Positions 1 through 9,291 of a stretch of 64,000 nt of DNA are shown here, piece by piece (within the stretch, counting starts at the first letter, position 1; each line of letters starts with the position of its first letter). The translations under genes were made by a program, and so were the position numbers. The notes beneath the pieces are model-generated. The model did not search any database. It was given only the letters and a program-made list of their open reading frames with translations, and had not been told where the DNA came from. The stretch covers positions 1 to 64,000 of the forward strand of contig JARKQF010000245.1 of NCBI GenBank assembly GCA_029973975.1, in the 5' to 3' direction. Source of the stretch: Paludibacter sp. (lineage in GTDB: Bacteria > Bacteroidota > Bacteroidia > Bacteroidales > Paludibacteraceae).

Positions 1-271
1 CAGATATGGTTTTTGGGGTAAGGTATTCTTTATATTCTTGCATAGGATTCGGTGGAGCAGGCGGCGGCACTTTTCGACGGGCGCAAACACCATTTCCGGC
101 CCGACGCCGGCCCAGGCACTACCCGAACCGACCACCGAACCATGCTTATAATCATCATTTTAACACAAACTCCTCAATTCCATACATTACAATTTGATGA
201 AAATTTGCGGTTGCCGCAAAGTGAATATTTCGCCTATAATCAGTCATACATTGAGGAGGTATTCTTTCGTT
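1..271. other. Left-edge region upstream of the M20 peptidase; possible partial minus-strand ORF
   Basis: No certain gene. Bases about 55-140 are visibly richer in G+C than anything nearby. On the minus strand a frame stays open from a GTG at 135 through the left edge (45 codons, with an internal ATG at 93), so this could be the 5' end of a gene running out of the window. There is no clear ribosome binding site for it and the product is not recognisable. A TATAAT-like hexamer lies at 147-152 on the plus strand without a good -35 partner. The ribosome binding site GAGGAGGT at 253-260 belongs to the next gene. Confidence 0.3.
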
Positions 272-1645
272 ATGGAAAATCTTGATTCTGCACTTCAATA
301 TGCAGCCGAAAATCATCAAAATTTCATTAATAGCCTAAATGAATTGCTGGCTATCCCATCAATTTCAGCAGATTCGAATGGCAAATCAGCTATGGAAAAA
401 GCCGCACGGTGGATCGAAAAATCATTTCAAAACAACAAATTTGATGTCGTAAACATATATCAAACAGCCGGCAATCCTGTGGTCTATGGTGAAAAGAAAA
501 CCAGCAAGAAAAATGCACAGACTATCTTAATTTATGGACATTATGATGTTCAGCCGGTGGAGCCGCTTGGCGAATGGGAATCTGAACCCTTTACAGGTGT
601 CATCCGGGGTGATTATCTTTTCGCGCGGGGTGCTTCTGACATGAAAGGGCAATTTATAGCAAGTCTTAAAGCCATCGAGTCAATTCTTTCAACTGGCGAA
701 TTGCCTGTTAATGTGAAATTCATCCTGGAAGGTGAAGAAGAAATTGGTTCTCCCAACCTTGAAAATTTCCTCAGGCAACACACCGATTTATTAAAATGTG
801 ATGTAGTGGTGAATCCTGATACAGGTATGCTCGCACCCGATGTTCCAACCATTACCTATGGATTGCGCGGACTTGCATATTTTGAACTGCGTGTATATGG
901 GCCTTCAAACGATCTTCATTCCGGCGTTTTCGGTGGTGTTGTGCATAACCCGGGCCAGGCACTTTGCGAGTTAATCGCAAGAATGCATTCTCCGGATGGG
1001 AAAGTAACCTTACCGGGTTTTTATGATGATGTACGACCTTTGTCTGCTTCAGAACGAGCTGAATTAAACAGGTTGCCCGTGACCGATCAGGATTATCTGA
1101 ATCAGACCGGTGTGCCTGAGCTTTGGGGTGAAGATGGATACACCCCCACCGAAAGACTGGGGGCACGCCCTACATTGGAAGTGAATGGTTTGTATTCAGG
1201 ATATATCGAAGTCGGCGCCAAAACTGTGCTGCCCTCTTATGCAATGGCGAAAATTTCCATGCGTTTGGTACCTGATCAGGACCCACAAAAAATATACGAT
1301 TCTTTGAATGTGTATCTTAAGCAACATGCACCGACAACCATTCGTTGGGAGTTGATCAATATGTCAGGCGCACCTGCTAGCATTACCAATCGAAATTTGC
1401 CTGCTGTGCAGGCCTTATCGAGGGCGTTGGAAAGTGTTTGGGGTAAGACCCCGGTATTTCGCCGCGACGGTGGTAGTGTTCCAGTTGTGGGGCATATGCA
1501 GGAAATCTTAGGTGTTGATTCCATACTTACCGGATTTAGCATGCCAGATGATCATATTCATGCCCCCAATGAAAGACTACACTTGCCGACCTGGAAAAAA
1601 GGTATTCAGGCATTGATCCGTTTTCTTTATAATCTTGCCGAATGA
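272..1645 (+). CDS. M20-family metallopeptidase (dipeptidase / CPG2-like)
   Basis: Probable cytoplasmic di-zinc aminoacyl-peptidase of the M20/M25/M40 (ArgE/DapE/CPG2) superfamily, 457 aa, a usual length. The first zinc site YGHYDVQP is near residue 90, the bridging Asp is in GASDMKGQ near 122, and the catalytic Glu pair is in EGEEEIGS near 155. A C-terminal zinc His lies in the DDHIHAPNE stretch. The dimerisation/lid domain sits between about 185 and 305. The frame is open further upstream to 194, but ATG 272 is chosen because GAGGAGGT lies 11 bases before it and the family alignment begins there. Substrate is not predictable beyond short peptides or N-substituted amino acids. It is the first gene of a plus-strand run. 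Confidence 0.9.
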   Translation: MENLDSALQYAAENHQNFINSLNELLAIPSISADSNGKSAMEKAARWIEKSFQNNKFDVVNIYQTAGNPVVYGEKKTSKKNAQTILIYGHYDVQPVEPLGEWESEPFTGVIRGDYLFARGASDMKGQFIASLKAIESILSTGELPVNVKFILEGEEEIGSPNLENFLRQHTDLLKCDVVVNPDTGMLAPDVPTITYGLRGLAYFELRVYGPSNDLHSGVFGGVVHNPGQALCELIARMHSPDGKVTLPGFYDDVRPLSASERAELNRLPVTDQDYLNQTGVPELWGEDGYTPTERLGARPTLEVNGLYSGYIEVGAKTVLPSYAMAKISMRLVPDQDPQKIYDSLNVYLKQHAPTTIRWELINMSGAPASITNRNLPAVQALSRALESVWGKTPVFRRDGGSVPVVGHMQEILGVDSILTGFSMPDDHIHAPNERLHLPTWKKGIQALIRFLYNLAE

Positions 1646-1672
1646 TAAAAATAAAACTGAAAGACTGATTCG

Positions 1673-2614
1673 ATGACAAAAATCAAGCACTTGCCACTTT
1701 ATGGCGGACAGGCATTAATCGAAGGTGTTTTAATGCGTGGTAGCAGCACCCTGGCTGCTGCATTCAGAAAACCCAGCGGGGAAATTGCCATCCAAAAAGA
1801 ACAATTGGATGGGATTTACAAATCGAAAATTAAGTCCGTCCCTTTCTTGCGCGGCTTGATTATCTTATGGGATTCTTTGGTTCTAGGCACCCGTTATTTA
1901 ACGATTTCGGCAAATTATCAGGGTGAAGATGAAGAGAAAATTGAAGGAATTCATTTAATTCTAACGCTTTTATTCTCACTGACAATTGCGGTTGCTTTTT
2001 TCTTTGTGCTGCCAGCGCTAATCAGTGAATGGTTGGAAACGGCGTTGAATCTACACAACTTTTGGAGCAATTTATTAGAAGGTGTCATTCGCCTGATTTT
2101 TGTTGTGGTATATATCTGGGCGGTGGGTAGGATACCAGAGATTAAAAGGGTTTTTTCTTACCACGGCGCTGAGCATAAAACTATCAATGCATTTGAGAGT
2201 GGAACCGAATTAACAGTTGAGAATATTCAAAAATTTTCTGTGGAAAATCCACGTTGTGGAACAGCCTTTCTATTAACATTGATAATTCTATCAATTTTGG
2301 TTTTTGTCCTACTTGGGCCGCTTCCTGTTCTGTGGAGATTAATCAGCCGGATTGCCCTGCTGCCTATCTTGGCCGGATTTGCTTATGAGTTTATTCGTTG
2401 GACAGGTAAAAACCAGAAACTCGCAATTGTGCAATGGCTTATGAAACCCAACCTGGCTTTACAGCATCTCACAACCGCTGAACCGGATGACATGATGGTT
2501 GAAGTTGCGTTGGCAGCATTCAATGCCATGCTGGAACAGGAAGAAAAGATACAAGATGAGGGTACTTTGAAAATTGTCGGCGAAGCTCGGGTTTTAGAAG
2601 GAAAAGTAAATTAA
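1673..2614 (+). CDS. DUF1385 integral membrane protein (YqhQ-like)
   Basis: 313-aa protein of the DUF1385 (PF07136) family, function unknown. Family hallmarks are clear: YGGQALIEGVLMRG near the N terminus, SYHGAEHKTINAFE in the middle and NPRCGTAFL soon after. Hydrophobic segments at roughly 95-125, 135-160, 200-225 and 230-245 make it a multi-pass inner-membrane protein. The conserved His, Glu and Cys residues suggest a catalytic or metal site, but none is proven. ATG 1673 follows the peptidase stop by 27 bases, so the two are probably co-transcribed. Confidence 0.88.
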   Translation: MTKIKHLPLYGGQALIEGVLMRGSSTLAAAFRKPSGEIAIQKEQLDGIYKSKIKSVPFLRGLIILWDSLVLGTRYLTISANYQGEDEEKIEGIHLILTLLFSLTIAVAFFFVLPALISEWLETALNLHNFWSNLLEGVIRLIFVVVYIWAVGRIPEIKRVFSYHGAEHKTINAFESGTELTVENIQKFSVENPRCGTAFLLTLIILSILVFVLLGPLPVLWRLISRIALLPILAGFAYEFIRWTGKNQKLAIVQWLMKPNLALQHLTTAEPDDMMVEVALAAFNAMLEQEEKIQDEGTLKIVGEARVLEGKVN

Positions 2615-2623
2615 CAAGAGTGC

Positions 2624-3199
2624 ATGATGAAGACCTGGCAACATATCCTTTTGGGTTTTTTACTGGGAATCATATCTGTTGGTCTAATTGCATTGGCAGT
2701 GGTTCCTCCGCGTGGATTGCCGATCCAATTGATGCCCGCACCTACACAACAGCCCATCACGGTTTATGTAACGGGTTGCGTTAATTCTCCCGGTCTTTTT
2801 CAACTTGCCAACGGCAGTCGGGTAGTTGATGCGATGAAAATGGCTGACGGTAATTGTCCGACTGCCAACCTTGCAGGAATAAATCTGGCTGCCAGGCTAG
2901 TGGATGGTATGCAGGTAGATATTCCATTTGAGGGAAATCAATCAACCACACACCCCGTTGTGAATCAAAACAACCCTTCTGAACAAGGTAACCAAATTCA
3001 AGAAGCCAGTATCAATATCAATACAGCATCCTGGGAAGTTCTTGAGACATTACCGGGTATTGGTCCTGACAGGGCAAAGCAGATTGTGCAGTACCGTCAG
3101 AAGATTGGACGCTTTCTTACCCTTGAAGATTTGTTAAATGTTCCAGGAATCGGAACCACCATATTCAATCAAATTAAGCCATTTCTAACGCTTGAATAG
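2624..3199 (+). CDS. comEA: ComEA-like DNA-binding protein (SLBB + helix-hairpin-helix)
   Basis: 191 aa. An N-terminal membrane anchor (residues about 8-28) is followed by an SLBB-type domain (TVYVTGCVNSPG, then GSRVVDAMKMADG), an Asn/Gln-rich linker, and a C-terminal tandem helix-hairpin-helix with the signature ININTASWEVLETLPGIG. This is the architecture of ComEA, the membrane-bound receptor for extracellular double-stranded DNA in natural transformation. No comEC or pilus gene is in the window, so competence cannot be asserted from this gene alone. It begins 10 bases after the DUF1385 gene. Confidence 0.85.
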   Translation: MMKTWQHILLGFLLGIISVGLIALAVVPPRGLPIQLMPAPTQQPITVYVTGCVNSPGLFQLANGSRVVDAMKMADGNCPTANLAGINLAARLVDGMQVDIPFEGNQSTTHPVVNQNNPSEQGNQIQEASININTASWEVLETLPGIGPDRAKQIVQYRQKIGRFLTLEDLLNVPGIGTTIFNQIKPFLTLE

Positions 3200-3253
3200 G
3201 ATGATTATCAAAAAAGTGATTATCCTGAATTAATGAAAGGATATAATTACAAC

Positions 3254-3697
3254 ATGAACCTGAAAGAACAACTTGAAAAAGATTTACTGGAATCAATGCG
3301 CCAGAAGGATGAATTAAAAAAACGTGCTATTCGCCTGACTCTGTCATCAATTAAGTTAATTGAAATTGAAAAAGGGCCTTTAGATAATCTTGGGTTAATT
3401 GCCGTACTGCAAAAAGAAATTGCTAACCGGCAAGAAACCATAAAAGATGCTGAAAAAGCCAACAGACAAGATTTAATTAAACTAAACCAGGAAGAAATTG
3501 AATTTCTCAAAGCATACCTTCCTGAAGAACTATCTGATGAAAAACTGAAAGAATTGGTTACTTCCGCAATTCAAGAAACCGGGGCGGCTGGAGCCCAGGA
3601 TATGGGCAAAGTCATGAAAATTGTTCTACCCAATGTCGCGGGACGCGCCCCGAACTCCCGCGTAAGCCAAATGGTGCGAGAGATGCTGAGCAACTGA
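3254..3697 (+). CDS. YqeY / GatB-like domain protein
   Basis: 147-aa YqeY-family protein, homologous to the C-terminal tRNA-binding helical domain of GatB. The N-terminal MNLKEQLEKDLLESM and the C-terminal GKVMKIVLPNVAGRAPNS motifs are typical. An upstream in-frame ATG at 3233 would add seven residues, but ATG 3254 matches the family start and has an AAAGGA-type site upstream. The exact cellular role of stand-alone YqeY proteins is unsettled; association with tRNA or amidotransferase function is inferred from the fold. Confidence 0.88.
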   Translation: MNLKEQLEKDLLESMRQKDELKKRAIRLTLSSIKLIEIEKGPLDNLGLIAVLQKEIANRQETIKDAEKANRQDLIKLNQEEIEFLKAYLPEELSDEKLKELVTSAIQETGAAGAQDMGKVMKIVLPNVAGRAPNSRVSQMVREMLSN

Positions 3698-3703
3698 GGA
3701 ACG

Positions 3704-5881
3704 GTGAAAAAAGTCAGTTCCTGGTGGTCTGATCGCCACTCCAAATACCCGTTTTTAATACTCCTATTCACCAGCGTTCTTTCACTGGCAGCGATGGTAT
3801 TTCCGATAGCCATTCGTCCGGCTACATATACTTTAAACGAGGGAGAAGTTGTTTTTCAAGATATTCAGGCTCCGCGAACGTTGACCTATGAGAGTGAATT
3901 TTACACAGAGCAGGCTCGAATCGAAGCCGAAGGCAAAGTCTCGGCGGTCTATCTTCCTGCCGATCCACTCATCACTCGCTCTCAAATTGATCGCCTTCAA
4001 AGAACTTTGGATTACATTGGTATTATTCGTAACGATTCTTATGCAGATCGTAGTCAAAAAATGGATGATCTATCCAAAATTGAGGGCCTGGGGCTTGATG
4101 TAATCCAAAGCCAGCTCATTTTGGATATGAGCGATGCGAAATGGGAAACCACGAAACAGGAATGTTTACGCGTTCTTGAACTTTCTATGCGAAATTCCAT
4201 TCGTCCCAACAATGTTTTTGATATTCAACGAAATGTACCCACACTGGTTAGTTATTCTTTACCTGCTGACCAATCTGCGATAGTCACCAAAATGGTGCCT
4301 CCTTTTATCACTGCAAACAGCCTTTATAGCGATGAAGATACCCGGGCGGCTAAAAACATTGCTCGAAATGCTGTTGCGCCTGTCATGGTTAAATATGTCA
4401 CCGGGCAAGCCATTGTTTCACGAGGCCAGGTGATTACACCGGCGATTTTGGAAGCGCTTGAACAGTACAAATTGATTCGTGGTAAGAATGATACGCAGTC
4501 AATTATTGCATCAGTTGCATTGGTTTTCGCCCTTGCACTTTTTGTAAGTCTTTATTACAAGAAGATACGTCCCCCCAGCCTGACCAGCAACCGCACAATA
4601 ATGGTCATCGCTGGAAGCTTCCTTGTTTTTTTGATCGCTGCAAGATTTCTAACTCCAAATCGAACGATTTTCCCCTATTTATTTCCCATTGCTGCATTTG
4701 GTTTTACACTTTCAAGCCTTTTCTCGCTTGAACTGGGTATTTTATTTACCTTCATTTTGAGTGTTCTTTCAGCCTATGGGTTAACATTTGGCCTGGAAAT
4801 CACTCTTTATTACATCCTGTCCAGTTTTATTGGAATGTTGGTACTTGGAAGAGGACGTCATATCGGAAGTTTTTTCTGGGCAGGCGTAGCATCTAGTGGT
4901 GTTGGAATGGCAGTTATCCTGGCGTTTCGTTTACCCAATACCATAACCGATATGGTTGGTATTGTTACACTCCTTGGCGCCTCCATTTTCAATGGGATGG
5001 CATCTGCCAGCACAACACTCTTGCTGCAATTCTTATTCGCCCAAATATTAGGCTTAACAACCGGGTTGCAGTTATTGGATATCTCTCGTCCTGATCATCC
5101 GCTGCTTCAGTTAATCCTGCAAAAAGCTCCCGGCACCTATCAACACAGTTTGCAGGTATCAAATTTGGCTGAACAGGCGGCGCGTGTAGTAGGCGCAGAT
5201 GCATTGTTAGTACGTGTTGGCGCCTTTCACCACGATGCTGGCAAGGTCACCAATCCATCTTTCTTCATTGAAAACCAGGTAGTCGGTAGTCTCAATCCAC
5301 ACAATGATTTGGATCCGCGTGAATGTTCAAGGACAATCATCCAACATGTAGCGGATGGTGTCATGCTGGCGCAAAAATACGGCTTACCATCTCGTATACA
5401 AGATTTCATTCGTGAGCATCACGGCACACTGGTCACTCGCTATCAATTTACCCATGCTTTACAACTTGCCGCTGAAAATCAAGAGCAGGTAAATATTGAT
5501 GATTTCCGTTATCCTGGGCCTAAGCCACGCTCCCGCGAAACAGCCATATTAATGCTGGCTGATGGGTGTGAGGCAAGGGCGAGAGCCGAATTACCTTCCA
5601 ATGAGAAAGCTATTGAAGAATTAGTACGCTCGAATATTGACCAGGTATTTAGAGATGGACAGTTGGAGAATACAGATCTCACGATGCGCGATCTTAATCT
5701 CATTGCTGAATCGTTTATCACCACGCTCAAAAATACCTATCATCCACGTATCCTATACCCGCGCTATGATCCTCATGAAACAGATGCTTCACAAAAAACT
5801 GAACCACTGGCCAGCCGAAAGACAAATAGGGACAATGACTTGAATAAAATTCCTCAACAGCAAGAACGGAAAAGGAAATGA
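3704..5881 (+). CDS. pgpH: PgpH-type 7TM-HD phosphohydrolase (c-di-AMP phosphodiesterase family)
   Basis: 725 aa. Layout matches the 7TMR-HD family: an N-terminal membrane helix (about 17-37), an extracytoplasmic domain (about 45-260), a seven-helix membrane block (about 265-465), and a cytoplasmic HD domain. The HD metal site AFHHDAGK is near residue 508, and the flanking QAPGTYQHSLQV-like region and REHHGT motif are present. PgpH members hydrolyse the second messenger cyclic di-AMP; assignment here is by homology. GTG 3704 is the start, just after a GAGGA site and the YqeY stop. The 3' end overlaps ybeY by four bases (ATGA), a common pgpH-ybeY-dgkA order. Confidence 0.9.
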   Translation: MKKVSSWWSDRHSKYPFLILLFTSVLSLAAMVFPIAIRPATYTLNEGEVVFQDIQAPRTLTYESEFYTEQARIEAEGKVSAVYLPADPLITRSQIDRLQRTLDYIGIIRNDSYADRSQKMDDLSKIEGLGLDVIQSQLILDMSDAKWETTKQECLRVLELSMRNSIRPNNVFDIQRNVPTLVSYSLPADQSAIVTKMVPPFITANSLYSDEDTRAAKNIARNAVAPVMVKYVTGQAIVSRGQVITPAILEALEQYKLIRGKNDTQSIIASVALVFALALFVSLYYKKIRPPSLTSNRTIMVIAGSFLVFLIAARFLTPNRTIFPYLFPIAAFGFTLSSLFSLELGILFTFILSVLSAYGLTFGLEITLYYILSSFIGMLVLGRGRHIGSFFWAGVASSGVGMAVILAFRLPNTITDMVGIVTLLGASIFNGMASASTTLLLQFLFAQILGLTTGLQLLDISRPDHPLLQLILQKAPGTYQHSLQVSNLAEQAARVVGADALLVRVGAFHHDAGKVTNPSFFIENQVVGSLNPHNDLDPRECSRTIIQHVADGVMLAQKYGLPSRIQDFIREHHGTLVTRYQFTHALQLAAENQEQVNIDDFRYPGPKPRSRETAILMLADGCEARARAELPSNEKAIEELVRSNIDQVFRDGQLENTDLTMRDLNLIAESFITTLKNTYHPRILYPRYDPHETDASQKTEPLASRKTNRDNDLNKIPQQQERKRK

Positions 5882-6318
5882 TTAACGTAATCATTGCTGA
5901 ACAATTTCAGGATTTATTAACAGAAAATTTTATCAAAAATGTTGTTCAACTCACTTTATCAGATCAAAAAGTTGATTTGGCAAAATATGATTTGTCAGTT
6001 GTAATTGAAACTGATGAAGTTCTTAGAGATTTAAACCAGCAATATCGTGGTCTGGATCAACCAACCGACGTTTTGTCATTTTCAGCCAATGACCTTGACC
6101 TGGAGACGGGGCACACAATTCTCGGGGATATTGTGATTTCTTACCCACGAGCTGAAAAGCAGGCGTTTGATGCCAATCATCCCATAAAAAAAGAGGTTCA
6201 ATTACTAGTCATTCATGGGGTGCTGCACTTGTTAGGATTTGACCACAGCAGCGAAACAGAAAAAGCAATTATGTGGGGTATTCAAAACAGGCTGATGTTA
6301 CAAGATATGAAAGAATAG
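5878..6318 (+). CDS. ybeY: rRNA maturation endoribonuclease YbeY
   Basis: 146 aa, the usual YbeY size. The zinc-binding signature HGVLHLLGFDH is at about residues 112-122, preceded by the conserved region QPTDVLSFSAND and LGDIVIS. YbeY is a metallo-endoribonuclease needed for 16S rRNA 3'-end processing and 70S quality control. Start ATG 5878 overlaps the pgpH stop in an ATGA arrangement, indicating translational coupling. Confidence 0.96.
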   Translation: MINVIIAEQFQDLLTENFIKNVVQLTLSDQKVDLAKYDLSVVIETDEVLRDLNQQYRGLDQPTDVLSFSANDLDLETGHTILGDIVISYPRAEKQAFDANHPIKKEVQLLVIHGVLHLLGFDHSSETEKAIMWGIQNRLMLQDMKE

Positions 6319-6322
6319 TCAA

Positions 6323-6715
6323 ATGCAGCAGATCGCTGAATTTTTTCGCACAAGGATCGTATCTTTTCGCAATGCATTTGCCGGGTTTTGGTATGTTGTT
6401 CGAACACAAAAAAATGCCTGGATCCATCTTATGGCAACGATTCTGGTGATCCTGATATCATTTTGGCTATGGATAGAACCTGTTCAGTGGGCTTTAATTT
6501 TCATCTGTATTGGATTAGTCTGGTTTGCTGAGTTTATTAATACGGCTCTTGAAGCGGTGGTAGATCTGGCCAGTCCACAAAAACATCCGTTGGCAAAAGT
6601 GGGGAAAGATGTGGGTGCTGCCGCTGTTTTAATTGCTGCAATCGCATCGACCATTATTGGTGTGTTAGTATTAGGACCTCCATTGATAGAAAAAATTGGG
6701 AAATTGTTACATTAA
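6323..6715 (+). CDS. dgkA: Diacylglycerol / undecaprenol kinase family protein
   Basis: 130-aa three-helix membrane kinase of the DgkA family. The signature around EFINTALEAVVDL and the GKDVGAAAVLIAA segment carry the catalytic Glu and Asn residues. Short DgkA-like kinases outside Proteobacteria usually phosphorylate undecaprenol, so recycling of the cell-wall lipid carrier is the more likely role, but the sequence does not settle the substrate. It lies four bases after ybeY. Confidence 0.92.
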   Translation: MQQIAEFFRTRIVSFRNAFAGFWYVVRTQKNAWIHLMATILVILISFWLWIEPVQWALIFICIGLVWFAEFINTALEAVVDLASPQKHPLAKVGKDVGAAAVLIAAIASTIIGVLVLGPPLIEKIGKLLH

Positions 6716-6724
6716 GGACAACCA

Positions 6725-7564
6725 ATGACAAATTCATTTCTTTTTGGAACTGTGGGTTCTCCCCTATCAACGCCATCAAAACCAGGCGGCACAATTGGAG
6801 CAATCAATCAAATTCATCAACTGGGATTGCATGCTTTAGAGTTGGGTTGGGTACGCGCTGTGAGAATATCTGAAGAAGCCTGTGCGCAAATCAAATCAAC
6901 AGCACAAGAACTGGACATTTCCCTCAGTATCCATGCACCATATTTTATTAATTTGAATGCAACAGATGAAGAGTGGATTAATTCTCGAAAACGATTAATG
7001 GACGCTGCCTATTTTGGTTATTTGGCAGGCGCAACCGATATTGTTTTTCACCCCGGCAGTTCTTTTGGAGTACCCGTTAATGAGTGGAAAAAAATTGTGA
7101 TTGAAAGACTAGCTGGTTGTGCCAATCAATTAAAAGAACGGGAAATAATTGTCACTTTACGCCCAGAGACCATGGGGAAACAGGCATTAATTGGTTCGCT
7201 TCAGGACACACTGATGTTCAGTCAGGAAGTTCCGGGAGTGGAACCTTGCTTGGATTTTGCCCACTTGCACGCACGCACTGGTAACGGTATGATGAATTCC
7301 GAAGAGGAATGGGAAAAATGCATTGTTGAGTATCAACAGGCATTGGGTGATGAAGCATTAAAGAGATTGCATATTCATCTTTCAGGCATTGAATATACTG
7401 AAAAAGGTGAGAAAAAACATTTGCCCCTGGAAGAATCAGATCTAAATTACAAGGCTTTGTTGAGGGTATTGTCAGTCCATAAATGCGCCGGGAGAATTTT
7501 ATGCGAAAGTCCAATCATGGAAGACGATGCATTATTAATGCAAAAAGCCATGCAAGAATTGTAA
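6725..7564 (+). CDS. TIM-barrel protein, deoxyribonuclease IV (Nfo)-like
   Basis: 279 aa, AP endonuclease 2 / xylose isomerase-like TIM-barrel family. Recognisable strands and metal-ligand positions include LSIHAPYFINLNA, DIVFHPGSSF, VTLRPETMG and CLDFAHLHAR, which match the endonuclease IV pattern with His, Glu and Asp ligands. It is probably an apurinic/apyrimidinic endonuclease acting in base excision repair. The sequence is divergent in places (RPETMG where canonical Nfo has an E-T-T-A-G type segment), so a related non-DNA isomerase-like function cannot be excluded. It is the last gene of the plus-strand run and converges on a response regulator 18 bases away. Confidence 0.8.
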   Translation: MTNSFLFGTVGSPLSTPSKPGGTIGAINQIHQLGLHALELGWVRAVRISEEACAQIKSTAQELDISLSIHAPYFINLNATDEEWINSRKRLMDAAYFGYLAGATDIVFHPGSSFGVPVNEWKKIVIERLAGCANQLKEREIIVTLRPETMGKQALIGSLQDTLMFSQEVPGVEPCLDFAHLHARTGNGMMNSEEEWEKCIVEYQQALGDEALKRLHIHLSGIEYTEKGEKKHLPLEESDLNYKALLRVLSVHKCAGRILCESPIMEDDALLMQKAMQEL

Positions 7565-7581
7565 TAACTTGATTGTATCTA

Positions 7582-8235
7582 CTATAAATAATCTTTTAAA
7601 TTATGTTCAACGGCAAAGGCAGCAGCTTCAGCCCGGTTGCTAACCCCTAGTTTAGAGAGGATACTGCTGACATAATTGCGCACAGTACCTTCACCAAGAT
7701 AAAGTGATTTTGCAATTTCCCGATTGGTTTTTCCTTCAGATACCAATAACAGAACATGTTTTTCTTGTTGGCTGAGATTTGCGAATGCCGATGCTTCTTC
7801 TTCTTTAACTGCACGCCGGACTTCTTGGAATACCCTTTGTGTCACTGCTGGATCAAGTAAAGCTTCACCTTTGCTAACCGATTCAAGTGCACGGATTAAA
7901 TCGTCACCGCCAATTTGTTTTAAAACATATCCTGACGCGCCCGCTCGAATCGCAGAAAACAGCATTTCATCTTCCGCATACGAAGTCAACATGACAACCC
8001 GGATATCGGGGAATTTTTCTGTGATCACTTCACAAGCTTCAATCCCAGATGCGCCTGGCAATCGAATATCCATCAAAACAATATCTGGTAAAATTTTTTC
8101 AGCTTGTTCAATGGCTTCTTTGGCTGTTACAGCTTCGCCAACAACCTCAAATTGAGGGTGATGTTCAACCAGCGCTTTTAAACCCAGGCGAACCACTTCG
8201 TGATCGTCTACAAGTAGAATTCTTGTTTTTGTCAT
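7582..8235 (-). CDS. NarL/FixJ-family response regulator
   Basis: 217-aa two-domain regulator. An N-terminal receiver has acidic pocket VDDHE, phospho-acceptor Asp in [11 protein letters not shown] near residue 54 and Lys in YVLKQIGG near 107. A C-terminal LuxR-type helix-turn-helix contains [20 protein letters not shown] and the recognition helix region [15 protein letters not shown]. No cognate histidine kinase is adjacent, so it is an orphan in this window. Start ATG 8235 is the family start. Confidence 0.94.
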   Translation of the reverse strand: MTKTRILLVDDHEVVRLGLKALVEHHPQFEVVGEAVTAKEAIEQAEKILPDIVLMDIRLPGASGIEACEVITEKFPDIRVVMLTSYAEDEMLFSAIRAGASGYVLKQIGGDDLIRALESVSKGEALLDPAVTQRVFQEVRRAVKEEEASAFANLSQQEKHVLLLVSEGKTNREIAKSLYLGEGTVRNYVSSILSKLGVSNRAEAAAFAVEHNLKDYL

Positions 8236-8315
8236 TGATTTATTCTCCGCTGTTTCGCCGTAATTGTAACCCAGAAATCATTCTATAATAAGCTTGTCGA
8301 GAGTTGACAGTAAAT

Positions 8316-8837
8316 ATGATTAAATCACCTTTCATTAATGATTTAATTCATTCCCATCAATATCAAGGAAAGACCAATGATTGTGGACCTTTTTCTGCTT
8401 CAATCATTGTGTCGGCATTGAAAAAACAGATACTTCTTGGTAAATCTTTGTCGAAATACTTTGATGATTACCCTGTTCAACTACGCTTCCCTTTTATTTA
8501 TCGCATTCCCGGATGGGCAACTTTTCCATGGGGAATCGCAGCAGCGTTAAAGCAATACGGCATCAAATCAAAATGGAATGTTTTGATGAGTACCAAGAAT
8601 TTAAAATCATCGTTATTATCTTACAACATTACCATTGTTTTAACAGGTTCATGGACCCCACTATCGGGTCATTATCGCATTTTAGCAGCTTATGATGCAG
8701 ACAAGGGATGGGGATTTGTAGATCCAGCTGTTCAAGAGAATGTTATTACCTGGCAAAATGACACAGATTTTCAAAAGGCATGGAAGGCAATGGGTAGATC
8801 AGTTATAACCATAAAAACGGGTAAAAAAGAAACTTGA
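8316..8837 (+). CDS. C39-like papain-fold peptidase domain protein
   Basis: 173 aa from ATG 8316 (an alternative TTG at 8304 would add four residues). Matches the peptidase C39-like (PF13529) pattern: nucleophile context KTNDCGPFSASI near residue 23, the catalytic His in LSGHYRILAAYD, followed by WGFVDPA. No signal peptide or transporter fusion is visible, so cellular location is unclear. Bacteriocin-type C39 domains are fused to ABC transporters, which is not the case here. A TATAAT lies at 8284-8289, about 26 bases upstream of the ATG. Confidence 0.75.
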   Translation: MIKSPFINDLIHSHQYQGKTNDCGPFSASIIVSALKKQILLGKSLSKYFDDYPVQLRFPFIYRIPGWATFPWGIAAALKQYGIKSKWNVLMSTKNLKSSLLSYNITIVLTGSWTPLSGHYRILAAYDADKGWGFVDPAVQENVITWQNDTDFQKAWKAMGRSVITIKTGKKET

Positions 8838-8892
8838 TCATACACCTGTGCACAATCGGTGTGGTAAACTAATACCATACATGAGGTGAACA

Positions 8893-9276
8893 ATGGATGG
8901 AAAACTAATTCGACGAATTTTATACATTGAAGATGATGCCTCTATGATTGATCTGGTGTCGCTGATATTGAACAGAAAAGGGTTTCAGGTTTTGGGAGCC
9001 AACGGTGGCATTGAAGGTCTTGAATATGTTAAAAAAGAAAAACCAGATTTGATATTGTTGGATTTGATGATGCCAGATCTCGATGGGTGGGATCTTTACC
9101 AACAACTCAAAGCTGACTCCACTACCAAATCAATCCCTGTCATCGTGATCACAGCAAAATCCCAGTCAATTGACCGTACTCTTGGATTATATGTCGCGAA
9201 AGTTGACGACTATTTAACAAAACCCTTTCATCCAGATGAACTGATTGCCAGTATTGAAAAAGTTTTTTCAAAATGA
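8893..9276 (+). CDS. Single-domain response regulator (CheY/PhoB receiver)
   Basis: 127-aa stand-alone receiver with acidic pair IEDDAS, phospho-acceptor Asp in LILLDLMMPDLDG, the conserved Thr in VIVITAKS and Lys in DYLTKPFHPDE. There is no output domain, so it would signal by protein-protein contact. It has a good ribosome binding site (GAGGTGA) and starts a short plus-strand group with the DUF192 and M23 genes. Confidence 0.9.
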   Translation: MDGKLIRRILYIEDDASMIDLVSLILNRKGFQVLGANGGIEGLEYVKKEKPDLILLDLMMPDLDGWDLYQQLKADSTTKSIPVIVITAKSQSIDRTLGLYVAKVDDYLTKPFHPDELIASIEKVFSK

Positions 9277-9291
9277 ACTTGCAATAACACA

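Noticed and set aside
7724-8155. 143-codon plus-strand ORF
   Set aside because: Fully antisense to a clear NarL-type regulator; the translation has no family character.
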